A stretch of DNA of 64,000 nucleotides from Adiantum capillus-veneris (GCA_014529385.2 CM043942.1:26724469-26788468); one strand, 5' to 3'; numbered from the stretch's first letter, positions 1 through 61,118 are shown. The notes: generated by a model from the sequence alone, not told the origin. Translations and numbers: made by a program.

Positions 1-204
1 ATTCAGGAGTTTTAGATTCCCAAGCTAGCTCCCCCTCCACCTGGCCCCCCTTAGGTTTTGTTCTTGTTCTTTTCCTTTTCCCTTTACCCCTTGACGGACC
101 CTCAGCCCCTAACTAATATTTATCTAATACCTCCACTCTCGAAAGAACAAATGTAAGGTTTTTGTTTTGGTCCCATTGTCATATCTGACCTCCGTGGACG
201 ATAA

Positions 205-266
<62 letters not shown>
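1..266 (+). mobile_element. Probable 3' end of a TC-tailed non-LTR element
   Basis: This stretch is pyrimidine-rich, has no ORF, and ends in GACGATAATTAAAT directly followed by (CT)28. The LINEs elsewhere in the window end in GACGTTAA plus a short T-rich run and (TC)n, so this looks like the 3' untranslated end of a related element in + orientation whose body lies before the window. No coding part is visible to confirm it. It sits in the intron upstream of the first visible phosphatidylserine decarboxylase exon. Confidence 0.4.
211..266. repeat. (CT)28 microsatellite
   Basis: Uninterrupted CT dinucleotides, read as the tail of the LINE-like fragment before it. Confidence 0.95.
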
Positions 267-269
<3 letters not shown>

Positions 270-1083
270 CAAAAAAGGAAAAACGGTGCTCTTTGAAGCC
301 CTATTTCCGACGTCTCATGGCTTAGCCGTGCTCACTTGTAAGCCCACAAGGGCGATCCATTATCGAGGAGGCACATGGCCCGAACTTGCGATCTTTGGGC
401 GAACCTCATAACCTGCACGGGGCGCCTTTGTGTTCTCATGGAGGACGCATCAATGGGAGGGCAAAGGGGGAGAGGAAGCATCGGCAGCAACAATGAGCCT
501 CACACGGATGTATGTAGGTTGCGGATATCTTCAAAAAGGGCCTCAGAGCAGATGTCGGGGTTGCATGAGATGAGGTTGACCTCGAGAGGAGTGGGGAATA
601 TCAAGCTCAACACATGGTATGGCTGGATACCTTCTTGCCTACATTTACCATTGGCATGTAATGGAGGACATGAGGAGCTTTGTGAGTTAAGTCCTTTAAC
701 ACGGCTTTTTTTACAGCCAGACAGAGTAACACTTGACTCCGTCCACTATTATGGAAAATCGTTGTATATTCTAGATATCTTTTTCGTAGGGGGCACTTCA
801 TAGAGTCCCAATGTGGTCTACTTACCAAGGGTAATGTTATCTTGCAAACTCATCCACGACCAGGCACACGTTTACCATTGTATAGAACTCAACTTATATT
901 TTTGGTCACATATTGTATACCTCTCTTACCACACGATCATTTTGAGTAGTGAAGTCGAAGTACAAAAATTGTATTTTAGCCTGCATTTGTGTGTACTCTG
1001 AATTGCGTGTATGCATGTGTCGTTGCAAGACTCAAATTCTCTATTCTTATTTCTTTACACGTGATCGCCTGTTTCTACTGCAG
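267..1083 (+). other. Intron sequence, no recognised feature
   Basis: This precedes the first visible decarboxylase exon and ends in a T-rich tract and CAG acceptor at 1081-1083. A 142-codon open frame at 375-803 resembles no family I know and looks like chance. I looked for the preceding decarboxylase exon here and did not find it. Confidence 0.5.
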
Positions 1084-48341
<47,258 letters not shown>

Positions 48342-51300
48342 ATCATGTTCTCTCAAAGGCAAGTTCTCATCGGTGTACAAAAATAATGGCTATTGATTTT
48401 TTTATTTGCATGTCTCAAAGATGCTTCTGAACAGGGCCATTCTTTTTTAGAGGAGGTTCATGTTGAGTTGCACCCCATAGCTGCCCTATGGATGCACTTC
48501 GCAGAAGGTACCTGGCTACATTTCTTTTGGTGGTCATACGAGATTTGCCAGAAGCCTGAACACCTTTTCTGGAAGGGACTTTGACAAACATGTGGTTCTG
48601 TGGCACAGTGCCATGTGGGTAATCCGAATTTTACATAATCATCATGTGGGAGCCAGAAAAATGGTAATGGTAATGCCATTTTATTGTGGCGCCATTGCCA
48701 AGGAGAGATTTTGGCTCATGAACTTAAGCAGTGTAAATATACTGCGAGGCCTTTGTGAGCTCAAAATTAGTGCGTACTTCCAACTGTCTTTTTGAAGGAA
48801 TTCATGGGCAAGCAAAAATGAAACCAAGTGGCGTACCTTAAAAGGTAATTTGGGTGTAAAATTCGCTGTGCAGATGATCCATTGTAAGAACTTTTGGATC
48901 AACAATTGTGATTTTTATTTGATTATACATCTCAATTTTTGTGCAGCATCTACATGTCTTGATCAAATATTAAAGCATGACAAATTTTCTTTTGCATAAG
49001 CCAATTTTAAGTACTACAAGTGGTTTGGATTTGAAAGCATACATATGTGGTATACCTATCCTGTACAAATCGGGGACCACACCCTCGAATACCTGACCGT
49101 ACTTCTAGACAAGTCTGTACCTTTTCACAAGAAAACACGGAAAATGAGAGGTTAATCAAAATTGATTTGGCAATAGTTGCAAAATGGATGTATGTGAATG
49201 TTTCTGCCTTGAATATCGGGTTTAATTAGGAATCTCTGAATTTGTTTGGATCACACTGTGGACATTGGAAGCAAGTGTGATTTATGGCCAAGAAATAAGC
49301 AATTTAGGATTTCAAGCAGACTTGTAGGCATTTTTAGAATGTTATTGCTCTCATAGGTGTCTAGTTGATAGAGAAGTGCAATGTGCAAGAAAACTTATGT
49401 CTCCAAGAATAATAAGGGATCAAAATCAAGAAACGGCCCGCAGATACATGAGTAAGATAAGTCTATTTGCACAATTTGTAAAATCAATTGCATCAATGTC
49501 TAGTCATGATTGTACACTCGCAAAAGTGTAAAGTGCAATGAAGTGAATCCTTAAGACCCACATTTTCTCTTTCTTTATGGGTGATAAATGGCCACTACTA
49601 AAAACCACTAATGATAGATATCACCAACCTCATTCTCTACCAATCAACTTACAGTCATCAAGAAAATAGGCATTAATGATAATAATCACATCTCGATTTA
49701 TTAACTTGTAGCAAAAAAGATTTAACAAGAAACTAATGTTGGAATCCTTGGGTGAAGATCACTTGTGACTGGAATAAATGTGTTTAGACTGTTCTTGTGG
49801 ATGAGGTTTTCTTGACAGCTCATCTATGTAGTAATATTATAGGGATTGCCCATCCTATATTCTTGTCAGAGTTTTGTACCCACTCTTCAACTTGTGATAA
49901 AGGGCAATCAATAATTATAAGAAAGGACTATTTGCAATTTAATAAGATAGGAAATTTTGAATGGCATAGATGCCTCCCCCTCAAATGCTGACTTTGCAAC
50001 TGCCATGCAGGATTGCTTTTGGTGCACAATGACCCAATGTACATAGTGTATGTATTCTTGGCTAAGGATTCTCATGTGGTACTTTGGAAGTAATGCCACT
50101 AACAATGTCAATTTGCAACATCATATGGTCCAGGGAGTTTTAAAAATCATGCTTAATTTTCAAATGGTAGTATTTTTTACATTTGTAGATGATTTGTGCA
50201 AAAATTGCTTCAAGAAGAACTTGCTATCTACTTTTGTACTTCTTAGGATTATTGTCCTTGTAAAATCTATGGTTGCACAATTCTATCGGGCGATAGAAAC
50301 ATGGCATCTAGTACATTCTTTCATGGGCTATATAAGTTCTCTCTCAGGATAAATGTATAAAATACCTTCACATGTTTGTAATATGGTGTCTCCATTACCC
50401 ACATTTAGACATCGCGTGCAAGGTTATGCCCATGTTTGGATGCAAACACAATCTTTTGGAAGTGCTTGCAATTCGTAACTTGGATTGATGAAAAGGCTAG
50501 GAATGCATAGGAGTATATCCTTGGAAAGTAAGGCAAACGGAGTTTTTGTGCTTCAAATAGTTGTGCATATGGCTGAGATTTCTAGGTTGAAATATGCACC
50601 ATCCATTACAATCAAGGAAGTGAAGTATATATAACATAAAGAGTTCATTAAGCTTTTGGCACACATAAGATAAAGTAGTAATAGAATTTGATTAAGTGAT
50701 TCATCATATTCTTCAAATGTGGGCTTTTGGTAAAATATTAGCTAACATGAAGGATTGTCACATGCGATTCCACCTGGACCGCTAGTTTTCTTGTAGTAGA
50801 GTCTGTTACTGAGGAATGACCATAGTAAGCCACCATACTGCTAGCACCCAAATTAATGCTCTGCGCAACAAGCCCAAGACACCTTGCTCATGTGCTTCTT
50901 GTGTCGTCATGCCAAGTCTGCTCCATTCCTGTCTAATATGAAGCTAGAACTATGGACATTAGCCAAATCATGTTGGTCTGCTTGCAAAAAATTACATGAA
51001 GGACTTGAATGAAACATAGATTGGTTACCAATAGCTTTTGTGACGCTTTTGAGAGCGATGTTGGGTGATCCGAGCTTCCCCACTATTGTTGGGATGGGAG
51101 GATTGTTGAATATCCTCCTCTTTACTTTGATCCTGAGCATGTGTTGCTTCATAGAGTGCGTGTGTATTTAGCGCGATGGACATGGCCACGAAGTTAGTGC
51201 ATACATTTGCCATGTAGTGGCTTGCAACGGCAGTCCCGCCTTCAACCCCCCTCACAACTTGCGGCATTCCTACTCGACGGTGGACATAGCTGCCTTGCAA

Positions 51301-51891
51301 CCCTTGGTACATTGCTCAAACAACCCAGCTTGCCCTGCCAATCTCTTCTCATTTGTGTCTTTAGGCCTACACGCACTACTTCCGTATGTTCAAGCTATCA
51401 ACTTTTGACATGCACGCAAGTTTCTACCCGCGTTCAAGGCATTAGCTCCCTCTCCCTCTAGAGTCTTAGATTCGCCCATCACACCTCTGCCTCATGCGTA
51501 CGCTCGTCACATCTCCTACGATGAGCTTCTCCTGTGCGATGAGGTAGTGCGCACATGCGCCGTTCACGTAGGTGATTGTTCACTATTGAACGGGTGATGA
51601 CCGATATAGAACTTGCGCAGATGCAGACGATTGATCGTAGGAGTTCAAAGCCAATTATCTGATCATAGCAACGTTGCAGAAGCGGGAATGAATCCGGTTG
51701 GTCCACACCAGGTCATGGCAGGTTTTACAGGTTTGCTGCTCTTTGAGCGGCCTTCCCGCCATGCGAACAACGCGAACCTTTGTTGAACATGCTAAAATGT
51801 AGAGGTGAACGGCACATGTGCGCACCATAAGAGGGAGTGTTTGCCCTTTCACCAATCCAGGGGTCTTTGCGTGCACCCAGATATTTCTCTA
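48342..51891. other. 3' flank of PSD, no gene recognised
   Basis: The first few hundred bases after the stop are presumably 3' UTR, but I see no decisive poly-A signal. The remainder is AT-rich with only short frames that match nothing I know. A degraded transposon origin is possible. Confidence 0.5.
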
Positions 51892-52029
51892 TTCTATCAC
51901 CCAAGTGTGGTAGATTGGTTATGCCATTTCCCTTTTGAATAACAGGTCTTGAGTTCAACTCTCGTCATCGGCTAGATCTTTAAGGTCTGTTGGGATAGTT
52001 TCCTACTAAGTTAAAACTCTCTTCTTCTC
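51892..52029 (+). mobile_element. SINE copy 2
   Basis: It starts TCTATCACCCAAGTGTGG, with A box around GTAGATTGGTTATGCC, B box GAGTTCAACTC (51951-51961), and 3' end AGTTAAAACTCTCTTCTTC (the usual GACGTT is AAGTT here). A short (GT)n follows at 52032-52048. Confidence 0.82.
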
Positions 52030-52085
52030 GGGTGTGTGTGTGTGTGTGCACGCGCTAATAAAAAGAGGAAAATGGTATAACCTTT

Positions 52086-52229
52086 CTATCACCCAAGTGT
52101 GGTAGATGGGTTATGCCATTTCCCTCTTGAATAACAGGTCTTGAGCTCAACTCTCCTCGTTGGCTAGATCTTTAAGGTCTCTTGGGATAGTTTCCTACGA
52201 CGTTAAAACTCTCTTCTTCTTCTTCTTCT
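52086..52229 (+). mobile_element. SINE copy 3
   Basis: It has the same start TCTATCACCCAAGTGTGG, B box GAGCTCAACTC (52143-52153), and 3' end ACGACGTTAAAACTCTC followed by (TTC)n to 52229. Only 57 bases separate it from copy 2. Confidence 0.82.
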
Positions 52230-52267
52230 CTATCTCTCTCTTTTTCAATTTCGATGTCAATCTCTCT

Positions 52268-52316
<49 letters not shown>
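52230..52316. repeat. CT-rich low-complexity tract
   Basis: CT and CCCT repeats, with (CT)n at about 52279-52316, possibly an extended SINE tail. Confidence 0.85.
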
Positions 52317-52317
<1 letters not shown>

Positions 52318-53781
52318 AGATAGCAAAAGTACACACCCACCACTTTTGCTTCTCCCAAGCTAAAGGCATCTTTTGAGATTCCCCCTAAAACAATTGTTCC
52401 AAATTGTACCGACATAAATTGGATCAAATAGGGATGGAAAATGGGACAAGAGATGTACATTGAGGAATCTTTTTTTGCCCAAAAGAAAATATTTTATGTA
52501 GCTTCCACCTTCACTTCCGAACCATATTAACCCATATACTATTACATAGTTCGTAAAGAAAAGAAAGAAGATCTCTCCAATCACCACAAATTTTGGAGAC
52601 TCTTGATCCATCGCGTGGTCCAAATGTGGATTAAGGGACTTTTGATCCTTTTTTTTATTCTTCATTATGTGGCTTTTTTAATGTCCTTGCTAAAATAAAG
52701 ATTCTTTTAACTTCATTTGATTTCTTGGTCAAATCCCCATGTCCATAGACTCGAGCCTTCCCTTGATCGTTTCCCTCCTTAAACTTAGGGAATTTCTCTT
52801 CTCATGCATCAAGTTAGAGTTTCTAGATGTGGCTCTCTCAATATACCTTTGTGCGAGAGAGGACCTCTTGGCCCCTATAACTACATCGTTGTATCACTAG
52901 CAAGCTTTTGAGCTTTGTGCATGCCTCTTATCATTCTTTTTGCCTCTTGCAAAGCTGAACTTCTTTGAGATTAATTTAAAAAGCTTTTTATAGTACTCTT
53001 CTTTTGAATGGCATATCATCAAAATTTTGAGAAATCTTTAGCTCAATGTCTTTGGGTATTGAGCCTTCCCATTGGCTAAAACATAGGAAGACATGCACCT
53101 TCTAAAATTATTCAGCCCCTCAAGCTTTTAGGTTGATCTCATAATATTTTGAAACGTCTTGAATGTAAGACATTTTATCTTGCATGCATTCCAATTTGTA
53201 TCGATTGGTTTTTTTGGGTAGAACTACTCCTCAAAGATGTTCTCAAAATCTCCTCAATCACCATCTCAAAACCACTTATAGGCCTTTGGAATATCACAAA
53301 TGATGGAAGTCTCACCCCCTTTTGGAGAAAAGTGTTGATAAAGTCCTTAGTGCAATCTTTTTCTTCACCACGGGTGACGGAACATGTGTGGCTTCATGAG
53401 TTTGTTACATTGCCAAACTACATGTACTAGTAGGTGTGTCAAATCTTTTTCATGATTTCTAACATAGGGATCAAGAAGAGATTTTGTTACGTTGCAAAAC
53501 TACATTGTTACTAGGTATGAATGCTTGTTTTTTAACAAGTGAAAGGATCACGACGGCTTTCTAAAACAATAAGAAAGTAATAAAATCTTTAGGTTGAGTT
53601 TAACTAGAATTATATAAGGTGAAGCACTATTCAAGAATGTCTCTTTTATTGAGCGATCGAGTGTCCTCCTCGCAAAGAAGCAAACTAAATATACTAGTAA
53701 ATTTTTTGAAATATGTAGGATTTTTGTGCTAAGTTTTGACATCATTACACGGGTTTTTCTTCTCTTTATCATGATTTTCTC

Positions 53782-53784
<3 letters not shown>
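52317..53784. other. AT-rich, no recognised feature
   Basis: Short frames only. I cannot assign any family. Confidence 0.5.

Positions 53785-53874
<90 letters not shown>
53785..53874. repeat. (TA)45 microsatellite
   Basis: 90 bases of uninterrupted TA. Confidence 0.97.
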
Positions 53875-53875
<1 letters not shown>

Positions 53876-55059
53876 CTAATTTATATATATGTATGTGTGT
53901 ATGTGTATGTATGTAGTATAGAACTTACTAGAATTAAGATGAAATAAAAGTATCCATTTAATACTTTAAAACCAAAATAACATTTAAGGTAAGTCTCAAT
54001 CATCACTGAAAAAATTCATTGAAAATATCTTAACCCAATACATTTCTAAGGCTTCTTTTAGAAAGCCAAAAAGGATAATTTGTTGCCATGTATCACTAAT
54101 CAACAAGCTTTTTAACCAATGGTCCACAATTGCACACAAAATGTAACCCTTTTACAATGGCCTCATGGAGTCCCAAAAAAACAATGTGAAAGTTCATTAT
54201 GGTCTACATAAAGCTATGTGAGAGAAAACAAATAAAATTTAAATAACATTTAAGGCAAGTATCAATCATGCCATTTTTTTATGTTCTTCTAGTCGGTACT
54301 CGCTACTCGCAAATGGCTTATATATTATGAAAGGGCCCCAATAATAAGGAAAATGGTGCACATTGAACATTAGTATTTTGAAACAAAATAAAACAAAAAA
54401 AAAGTAAAATAAAAAGACACATTAAAAATCAAAACAAAAGAATATTTTAATGCTTTCAAATAAGCAAAGAAAATAATTAAACAATTTAGTGGTGTGCTTT
54501 TTTTTAAATCCTCAAATAAGAGAATCGTTATCAATACCTCAATGTTTGAGAAAGATATGTCTGAGCTTAGACTTAAGCCGATTGAAAATCGAGATTAGCC
54601 GATTGCAAAGGATGGCAAAGGAGAAAAACCCGATAAAATATACTAGAAAATAGTTTGAATATTTTACAAATTTAAAATTTTCTACTAGTATTTCCATTTT
54701 GTATTTGTATAAGGAGGAAACTTGCCACTTAGACAAAAAAGATTTTCTCGAAGATTGCATCATAAGATCAAACTCCTATGAATATTTTGTTTAATGTTTT
54801 GATCTCTGAAGTCATTTTCAAGTATGCAGAGAAAGTAAATGCTGCATAGCATTCTAAAACAATAGAATGCAAAGAAAAGTAAAGACAGGATGTGAAATGA
54901 AAGATAAGTCTTTATCATGCACTCAAAACTATGAAAGCCTCCCTAACCTAGCCCAACACTAAGGGTTTCTTTTAGAAAACCAAAAATAGGAAAAGCCAAG
55001 AATCCAGAGCAGATGCCAAGGAAAGTCGTGTTTTCTCTCCTCTCTCGAAGCCTCTTTCT
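53875..55059. other. AT-rich, no recognised feature
   Basis: A-rich on the + strand with several poly-A runs near 54390. No gene seen. Confidence 0.5.
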
Positions 55060-55156
55060 CTCTCCAGTAGAGGTGTTGGGCGGTGGTGGTGTGTTTATAA
55101 GCGTCGGGCGCAGCTCTGCGTCTCTCTCTCTCCTGCAGCCTTGTAGGGTGGCGTGG

Positions 55157-55236
<80 letters not shown>

Positions 55237-55470
55237 GCGAGCAGGCTTATGGGACGGCGGCGAGCGGGTACTGTAGGCTCTTAAGCCAAGGCAGGAGCTC
55301 GCTGTCTATCCCCGAAGCAAGGTTGGGGAAGGGAGGGGGTGCAGGGCAGCTAGGGGGAGATAGAGGAGCACGATGAGGGAGGGCGACGATAGAGGGCCAC
55401 GCTGAGGGAAAGGAAGACATCGCTGCGCAGAGCTCTGTCTCTGTCTGAGTTTGGCAGGCATGTGACACTG
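55060..55470. other. GC-rich island with (CT)36
   Basis: In an otherwise AT-rich flank this block is GC-rich. It has TTTATAAGCG near 55094 (TATA-like), a long (CT)n at 55160-55232, and GGCGGCGAGCGGG after it. It could be the promoter or 5' UTR of an unrecognised gene or a transposon end; no credible ORF supports either. Confidence 0.4.
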
Positions 55471-56437
55471 CAAATCAGATTCTTCACGAGGTTTGCTAGG
55501 AAAAATTCCATGCTCTGACGCGGTGCTAATTACTCTAATTGGAAGTTGGTGCAACTGGTTGTTCCAAGAGCTAAGGTGGCAAAGATTGCACGGTTGCATG
55601 CTTGAAATTCCGGGCCAGAAACGTTGCTGATTGTACGGCAAGGATCCTCTTTCCCTCGACCATACCTTATCAATCATTGGACCCAACGCTTTTCTTCCTC
55701 AAAAGTAACCTAGCATGATTCCTTATGTTTCATAGAGAGTTCACATTATGCACATTCCCATCAAAAATTGTGTGCTCAATTTGGATAACTCTACAAATTT
55801 TATGCGTCTCCACTATCATGTAAGAAATAGCATCTCTCATTTTGGAACAAATCTTGCCAAGTATAAAAATGAGCACTAAATGTCCCATCTTCTCTAAATT
55901 CCTAATATTGCAACTATAGATGCTTATAATTTAGATACAATTCTTGCCAATGTAGGATGAAGTAAAATGAGGACTACATGTATTCTAAATTCTAGTGCTC
56001 ACTAAATGGACCTACATTCTAGATAGCCTACATATATTGTTAAAATATTTGTGTAATGTATGACACCAATCCCACAAAGCATACCCCTTTATGAAGAGAT
56101 AAAATTTGACACATTCTCACTTAGACGTTGAATCTAGTTGACTACACAAAGTGATTTCAAACGTAGCAATAGAACGATAGGTGCCTCGTAAATCACAAAC
56201 AAAGATTGTTTCATCGTTATCTTTGCTTGATATATGTTGCCAAAAGCCTACACCTTTTTTTAACTATATGATGCCAACACATCTTGCATAAAATTATTTG
56301 CAAAAAAAGAAAAAAACATCATTTGATATTCACAATAGATAGTCAATATGCCACTCATACCACATGTAGACTTTTACCTTTATTTAGAGTTGATAACAAT
56401 GTGAAGAATAATACTTTTTGGCACATTTTCCCCATAC
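55471..56437. other. AT-rich, no recognised feature
   Basis: Nothing convincing on either strand. Confidence 0.5.
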
Positions 56438-58640
56438 TTAAGTAGCCAATTTGAGAGGAAAATTCCTATTAAAAGGTTTGAAATCAATTTTCATGATATT
56501 ATCTCTCCCTTGAAATCGTAGTCGTCCTCGACGATGGAGTAGGGAAAATAAATTTATAACTAGTCCTTTTACTTTGGGTAGAATTACAGGTTCTTTGTGT
56601 GGCTCGTCCTTATAAGTTTTAGAAAGGCTCACATGAAAGACGTTTTGAATGATTCAAGTGGTTGGTAATATTATCTTGTAAGAGGATTCGTTAATGGGCT
56701 TAAGGATTTGAAATGGGCCATAATATGTTTTTGCTAGCTTAGCATAATTTTTTTTATGACCCGATAGGCGTCCTTGTTGTATGGGGGACGTGCCTTGGAA
56801 AACTTAAGAAATATCCAATCATTCCTTATCCTAGCTTCATATCCATTGTGCAGAGAGTATAAACTTGCTAGTACAAGATCTCCTTTAGATACCAAGTGAC
56901 CACTCCCTTCTGTTGACTTTGCTTTCTCCTTAAGGTGCCAAGTTACCACTCCCTTCTGATGACTCTGCTTTCTCACTACAAAATTTCATTTTAGCACTAT
57001 TCAAACTCATCATTCTTGGTGCTTGATTTGTTGCTCCTTTTGAAGCTCTAGTATTGTCTAAACTAGCCATTCCTAGTGCATGATTTGTTGCTCCTTCTAA
57101 GGCTTTAGCATCTAGCATGCTGGTATTTCCCCCTAGTTCATTGTGTAAAGATTTCAAATATTTTGTTGTTGTTCTTGAGCCCTTTTGTGATCCAAAAGGG
57201 TTGCATGCAAATCAATTGATTATATGTTCCTAGAAGCAAGCATTTTCTCTATTTTCTTTGTTCCACACTTTTTGCACGTGTCTTTTGGTCTCATTTCCTT
57301 TTTCCAAGTTCTAGGATTGTTGGTCTGGATCTAAATTGTTTGGTGTGGTCCCTATATTGTGAGAGTCTAGCATTGATAATCATGAATGTCTCTCGCATTC
57401 CTTAACCAAGATCTCCATAGCAACATGTTATACGCACCTTCTACATCCATGACTAGAAAACTAGTTTTACTTTGTTTAGATTCTACCTTTATCTAGAGGT
57501 TCTCTTCCAATCAAATGGCTTGCTAGTTTCTAGGGCACTACAGACAATGGCCTACTAGGAGAACCATTGACTAGTTATACCAAGACTAAAATTACTACAA
57601 ACAATGACTCCCACTACCATTGCCACAGTGGGAGTCATTGACATGTTATACCAAGACTAGTTTCTAGGGTTCTTATTGTTTGGTCTATTAAAGTTTTAGG
57701 TGAAAGATTTTGAATTGTTATGGCCTCCAAGCATTTGCTTTTCTCGCTTCTTTCGCTCCAAATCCTAAGTGATCTGAGCATCCAAAACCGTTTGCTCTTG
57801 CCATTCATCCACTTCTTTGGCTTTCCACACATCTCTTTGCTTCTCCCAATTTTGGCTTTATTTACTTTGCTTTGGTTTACTTGTTGGTTCCTCGGGTATT
57901 TCCTAGATGATGACACCAAAGCTCCTACTAATCACGTGCGCTAGATTGGTTTGGCCATGTGCACTTTAATCACCTTAGCCTTCATGTTTTATGAACATTA
58001 CGCTAAATAATGTATTTACTTCCCACAAGCATAAAGGTTGAAATCTCTTTTGGTGAAATCTCCTCGCTTTGCCTCTACTAGAGAAATTCTAACATGTCTT
58101 CTCCACAAAACTACTTGCTCAAAACTTCCCTTGTTGTATTTTGTCTAGTTCACAAAGGATATCTTCATCTTCTCTCTTCTCACTGTATTCAAGGATGAAA
58201 GCCTTCTTTAGCTTAGAGTAAGTTTTTAGTTTACTCATTTGGTAATGGTAATACCATTACCAAATTCCTAGCTGCACCCGTTAGAGTCTAAGGAAAATGC
58301 TCTTCCCAATCTGCTTCAATGGACTTTTCAGCATATTGTTCAAAGGCTTTGGTGTGTAGATCAGGATCATCCTTTTTTATTCCATTGAAAGTTGGGAAAG
58401 AAATTCCGATCATCACTCTTCTCTCATCATTTAAGCTTGAAAAAATAATTAGTGTCTATCTCTGAAACTATTTCAGGTTCCTTTCCTCTACGAGGCTTTG
58501 TCATTGATTCAGAATGCCTGTTTTTATACCTAACTGATTCGCTTGTATGAATGGCTACCTTAACCTTTTACCTTTCTTGGTAGTATGTCTAGCACTATGT
58601 GAGTGAGAGTGATGTTCAGGCCTTACTAAATGCAGTCTTC
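56438..58640 (-). mobile_element. Decayed Ty3/gypsy element G3, internally deleted
   Basis: On minus, a gag-like stretch (HTKAFEQYAEKSIEADWEEH, then TLTGAARN, near 58250-58390) is followed without RT by an integrase C-tail: KLAKTYYGPFQILKPI and IIQNVFHVSLSKTYKDEP (about 56600-56750). Between them lie tandem repeats at 56889-57130. Many stops. No LTRs identified. Confidence 0.6.
56889..57130. repeat. Short tandem repeats inside G3
   Basis: A roughly 49-bp unit (CCACTCCCTTCTG) occurs twice at 56889-56985, and a roughly 60-bp unit (GATTTGTTGCTCCTT) twice at about 57020-57125. Confidence 0.75.
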
Positions 58641-59949
58641 TTAAATATCAGACTTTCTTGAAGCTCTGTGTGCTTCAACTTCTTTGTTGGCTAGGTTCAA
58701 TTCCGTGCTCTCACTCATAGAGAATTATTGAATATCATCAAATTCTTGATATGAATCTTCAACAGCAGTATTGATATGATTTTCCTCTCTAGAAAATGCT
58801 CTGGTGGTTTTGCAACCTCTTGCTAAACGATGTACATGCATTGTGAGTGGATGACTGACTCGGAGTCTAAAATTGGGAGATTAGATATGTCAAGAGCTTA
58901 AGCTCACTCATCGTGATTGCCAAAATGAAAAGAGCTGGAGCTTGACATTTCTATTCTAGATTTAGAGTTACTGGACCAAATATATGAGTACAAGGTGAAT
59001 TGGTAAGGTCTGATAGTGGTGAATTGGTAAGGTCTGATAGTGGTTTGGAACCTCAATTATCAAATGACCAGATAATATAAAATCATACAAAACATAGATT
59101 TGGTTATTGATGCATAAATAGATTCAAATGAGTCCAACATCAAACTTCAAATAAGTGAAACTCATGATTAGAGCATAGAATATCAAAACACATTAATGGA
59201 ATGAACAAAATGACTAGATAAGCTCAAATTATAGAGCCACTTGATAAAATACAACTCAGAACATGATTCAGATTACAATGATGATACTCTATTGAATAGA
59301 AATTGACTCAAAATCATACTCAAGACTCGATGACAAGATAGACAGAAGACTTTGAGTGGGATTGATTAACAGCTTGGGATCATGATATAGTTCAAAGTGA
59401 TACAAGTGGCATAAATGGTCAACGATAACCTCGCGTAAGGTCTCCAAAATGAGATTAGCATGTCCTATTTATAGGCCTCATGAGTCGCCAGTGGATTTCT
59501 AACTATTCCATCCCATGTACAGTATGAAACTACTACTTGGAGGGGTCAATACAATACAAAAGTGCATATCATGTGGGTTCAACAATAGTAATTATTTCAT
59601 TCTATATCACATATAGAAGGGTGTTGAAAAAATGATATTGAAAAAAATTTATAGATGGAATAGGAAAATGGTCCCTTTTATTGATGAAAAACTCATAGCT
59701 AAGGGATTTTTTAAATATTCCTTGAACACACGTGATATATAGGTTTTACATATAGTGAACCCCCCCCCCCCACCCCCCCACCCCCCCAAGAATCGCCACA
59801 ATATCCTCATATGGGATTTGCTACAACACCTCAATATGGGAGAGCCTCTAGGAGTATGGATTCTTCCCTAGGAGAGTGCTATCAAGATAGAACTCATTGA
59901 TGTTGACAAAGAGATTGTTCCCACCATCTACACATAGTCATCGCAAAAC
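58641..59949. other. AT-rich flank with small repeats
   Basis: A 24-bp tandem duplication lies at 58994-59041 (GAATTGGTAAGGTCTGATAG). A C-rich run with single A interruptions lies at 59760-59788. No gene recognised; part may be LTR of the neighbouring elements. Confidence 0.5.
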
Positions 59950-60079
59950 TTATTTTTTGAAAACATTATTGTACACAAAAAGCATTTTAATGCACTTTGA
60001 GAAAAAGTAAACATTGCATTAATACATTGAGCATTTTGTATAACAATATCTTAGTTTACATTTAAGTCATGAAGGAATT

Positions 60080-60215
60080 GTAGTCTTGCAATAAAGGAAG
60101 AGAATCCCTTAATTAAGTTCTTGCATCCATTTAGCATGTTCAAGTGGATTATTCTTAAACTTAATTAAATACTATGTATTATCTTTTCTAGTTTGCGAAA
60201 TGTTGTATTCATGTT
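60080..60215 (-). pseudogene. G4 chromodomain remnant
   Basis: YLIKFKNNPLEHAKWMQEL, preceded by VILKHEYNISQTRKDNT and a TAG, matches the Y-V-KWKxY-x-W core of chromodomains fused to integrase ends. Confidence 0.7.
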
Positions 60216-60935
60216 TAAGGATAACCTCAGGTTGTAGGGTCTCCTCTTGTTCATCAAACTCTAGAGGATCCTCTTCAATGGGAACCATGTACCCTTAAAC
60301 AGCTTAAGTTGACTCACATGAAATGCATTACATATATGTCAATGCTCAGGAAATTTGAGTCTATAAACTCTTGTATCATTAATTATTTCCAAAATTTGGA
60401 ATTGACCATAGTACCTCTTAGCAATTTTAACATAGAACTTTTGATGTTATATGGGCTTACCTTACTAGTTCTTACCCTTTTTTGAGATAATCGAACCTTG
60501 AAGAATTTTAGCCAAACCCATACTTCTTTCTTAAACTCTAAATGTCTTCTATGTTTAACAATAGCTCTTTTTTTCTTTTACTATGATGTTTGAATAGCTC
60601 TTTTGTAAAGCTATCTTAATGTCACGCACATCTTTATGAGCTGCAAATATCCTTTAATGCATTTTTAATTCGGGGTGGCTTTCAATTATCTCAAATGGAG
60701 ACTTTCTTATAGAAGTACGCACCGTTTATTGTATGCAAAGTCTACCAAATGTAAGTCTCCCATTGATACCTTGGTCCTTCTCACCAATATACTTTTTAAG
60801 AAGATCAAGAATAATCAAATTTGCAATTTCACTTTGGTCATCCGTTTGAAGATGATATGCTTAAGAGAGATCAAAATGTGTGTCCATATTTTCAAACAAC
60901 CGCCTCCAAAAAGGAATTATCATACTTAATCTCTA

Positions 60936-61118
60936 TCAAAGACTATTGAACTTGGAATCCCATGATAGTACCTTAAAATTAAGAAATGAACAAAATAGCC
61001 ATGTGATGCGATTTAGCAACCTTTTTATAGGAATAAAATGATCATGTTCACATAGTGGCGATATAGAAATAAATTTATGTTGCTTGGGTTGTGACTTGAA
61101 TTCCATAGTACCCTGCAT
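60936..61118 (-). pseudogene. G4 integrase core remnant
   Basis: PLCEHDHFIPIKRLLNRITW and the following LNFKVLSWDSKFNSL look like the region between the first and second catalytic Asp (F-P-K, then SD--F). The alignment is weak and inferred from position. Confidence 0.5.

Noticed and set aside
375-803. 142-codon ORF upstream of the first PSD exon
   Set aside because: It matches no family I know, lies in intron sequence, and has no supporting start context or conserved motif.
55247-55686. Minus-strand ORFs in the GC-rich island
   Set aside because: Pro/Ser-rich composition from local base bias and no recognisable domain.
56930-57157. 75-codon repeat-rich ORF
   Set aside because: It is produced by short tandem repeats within a decayed element; no protein family recognised.
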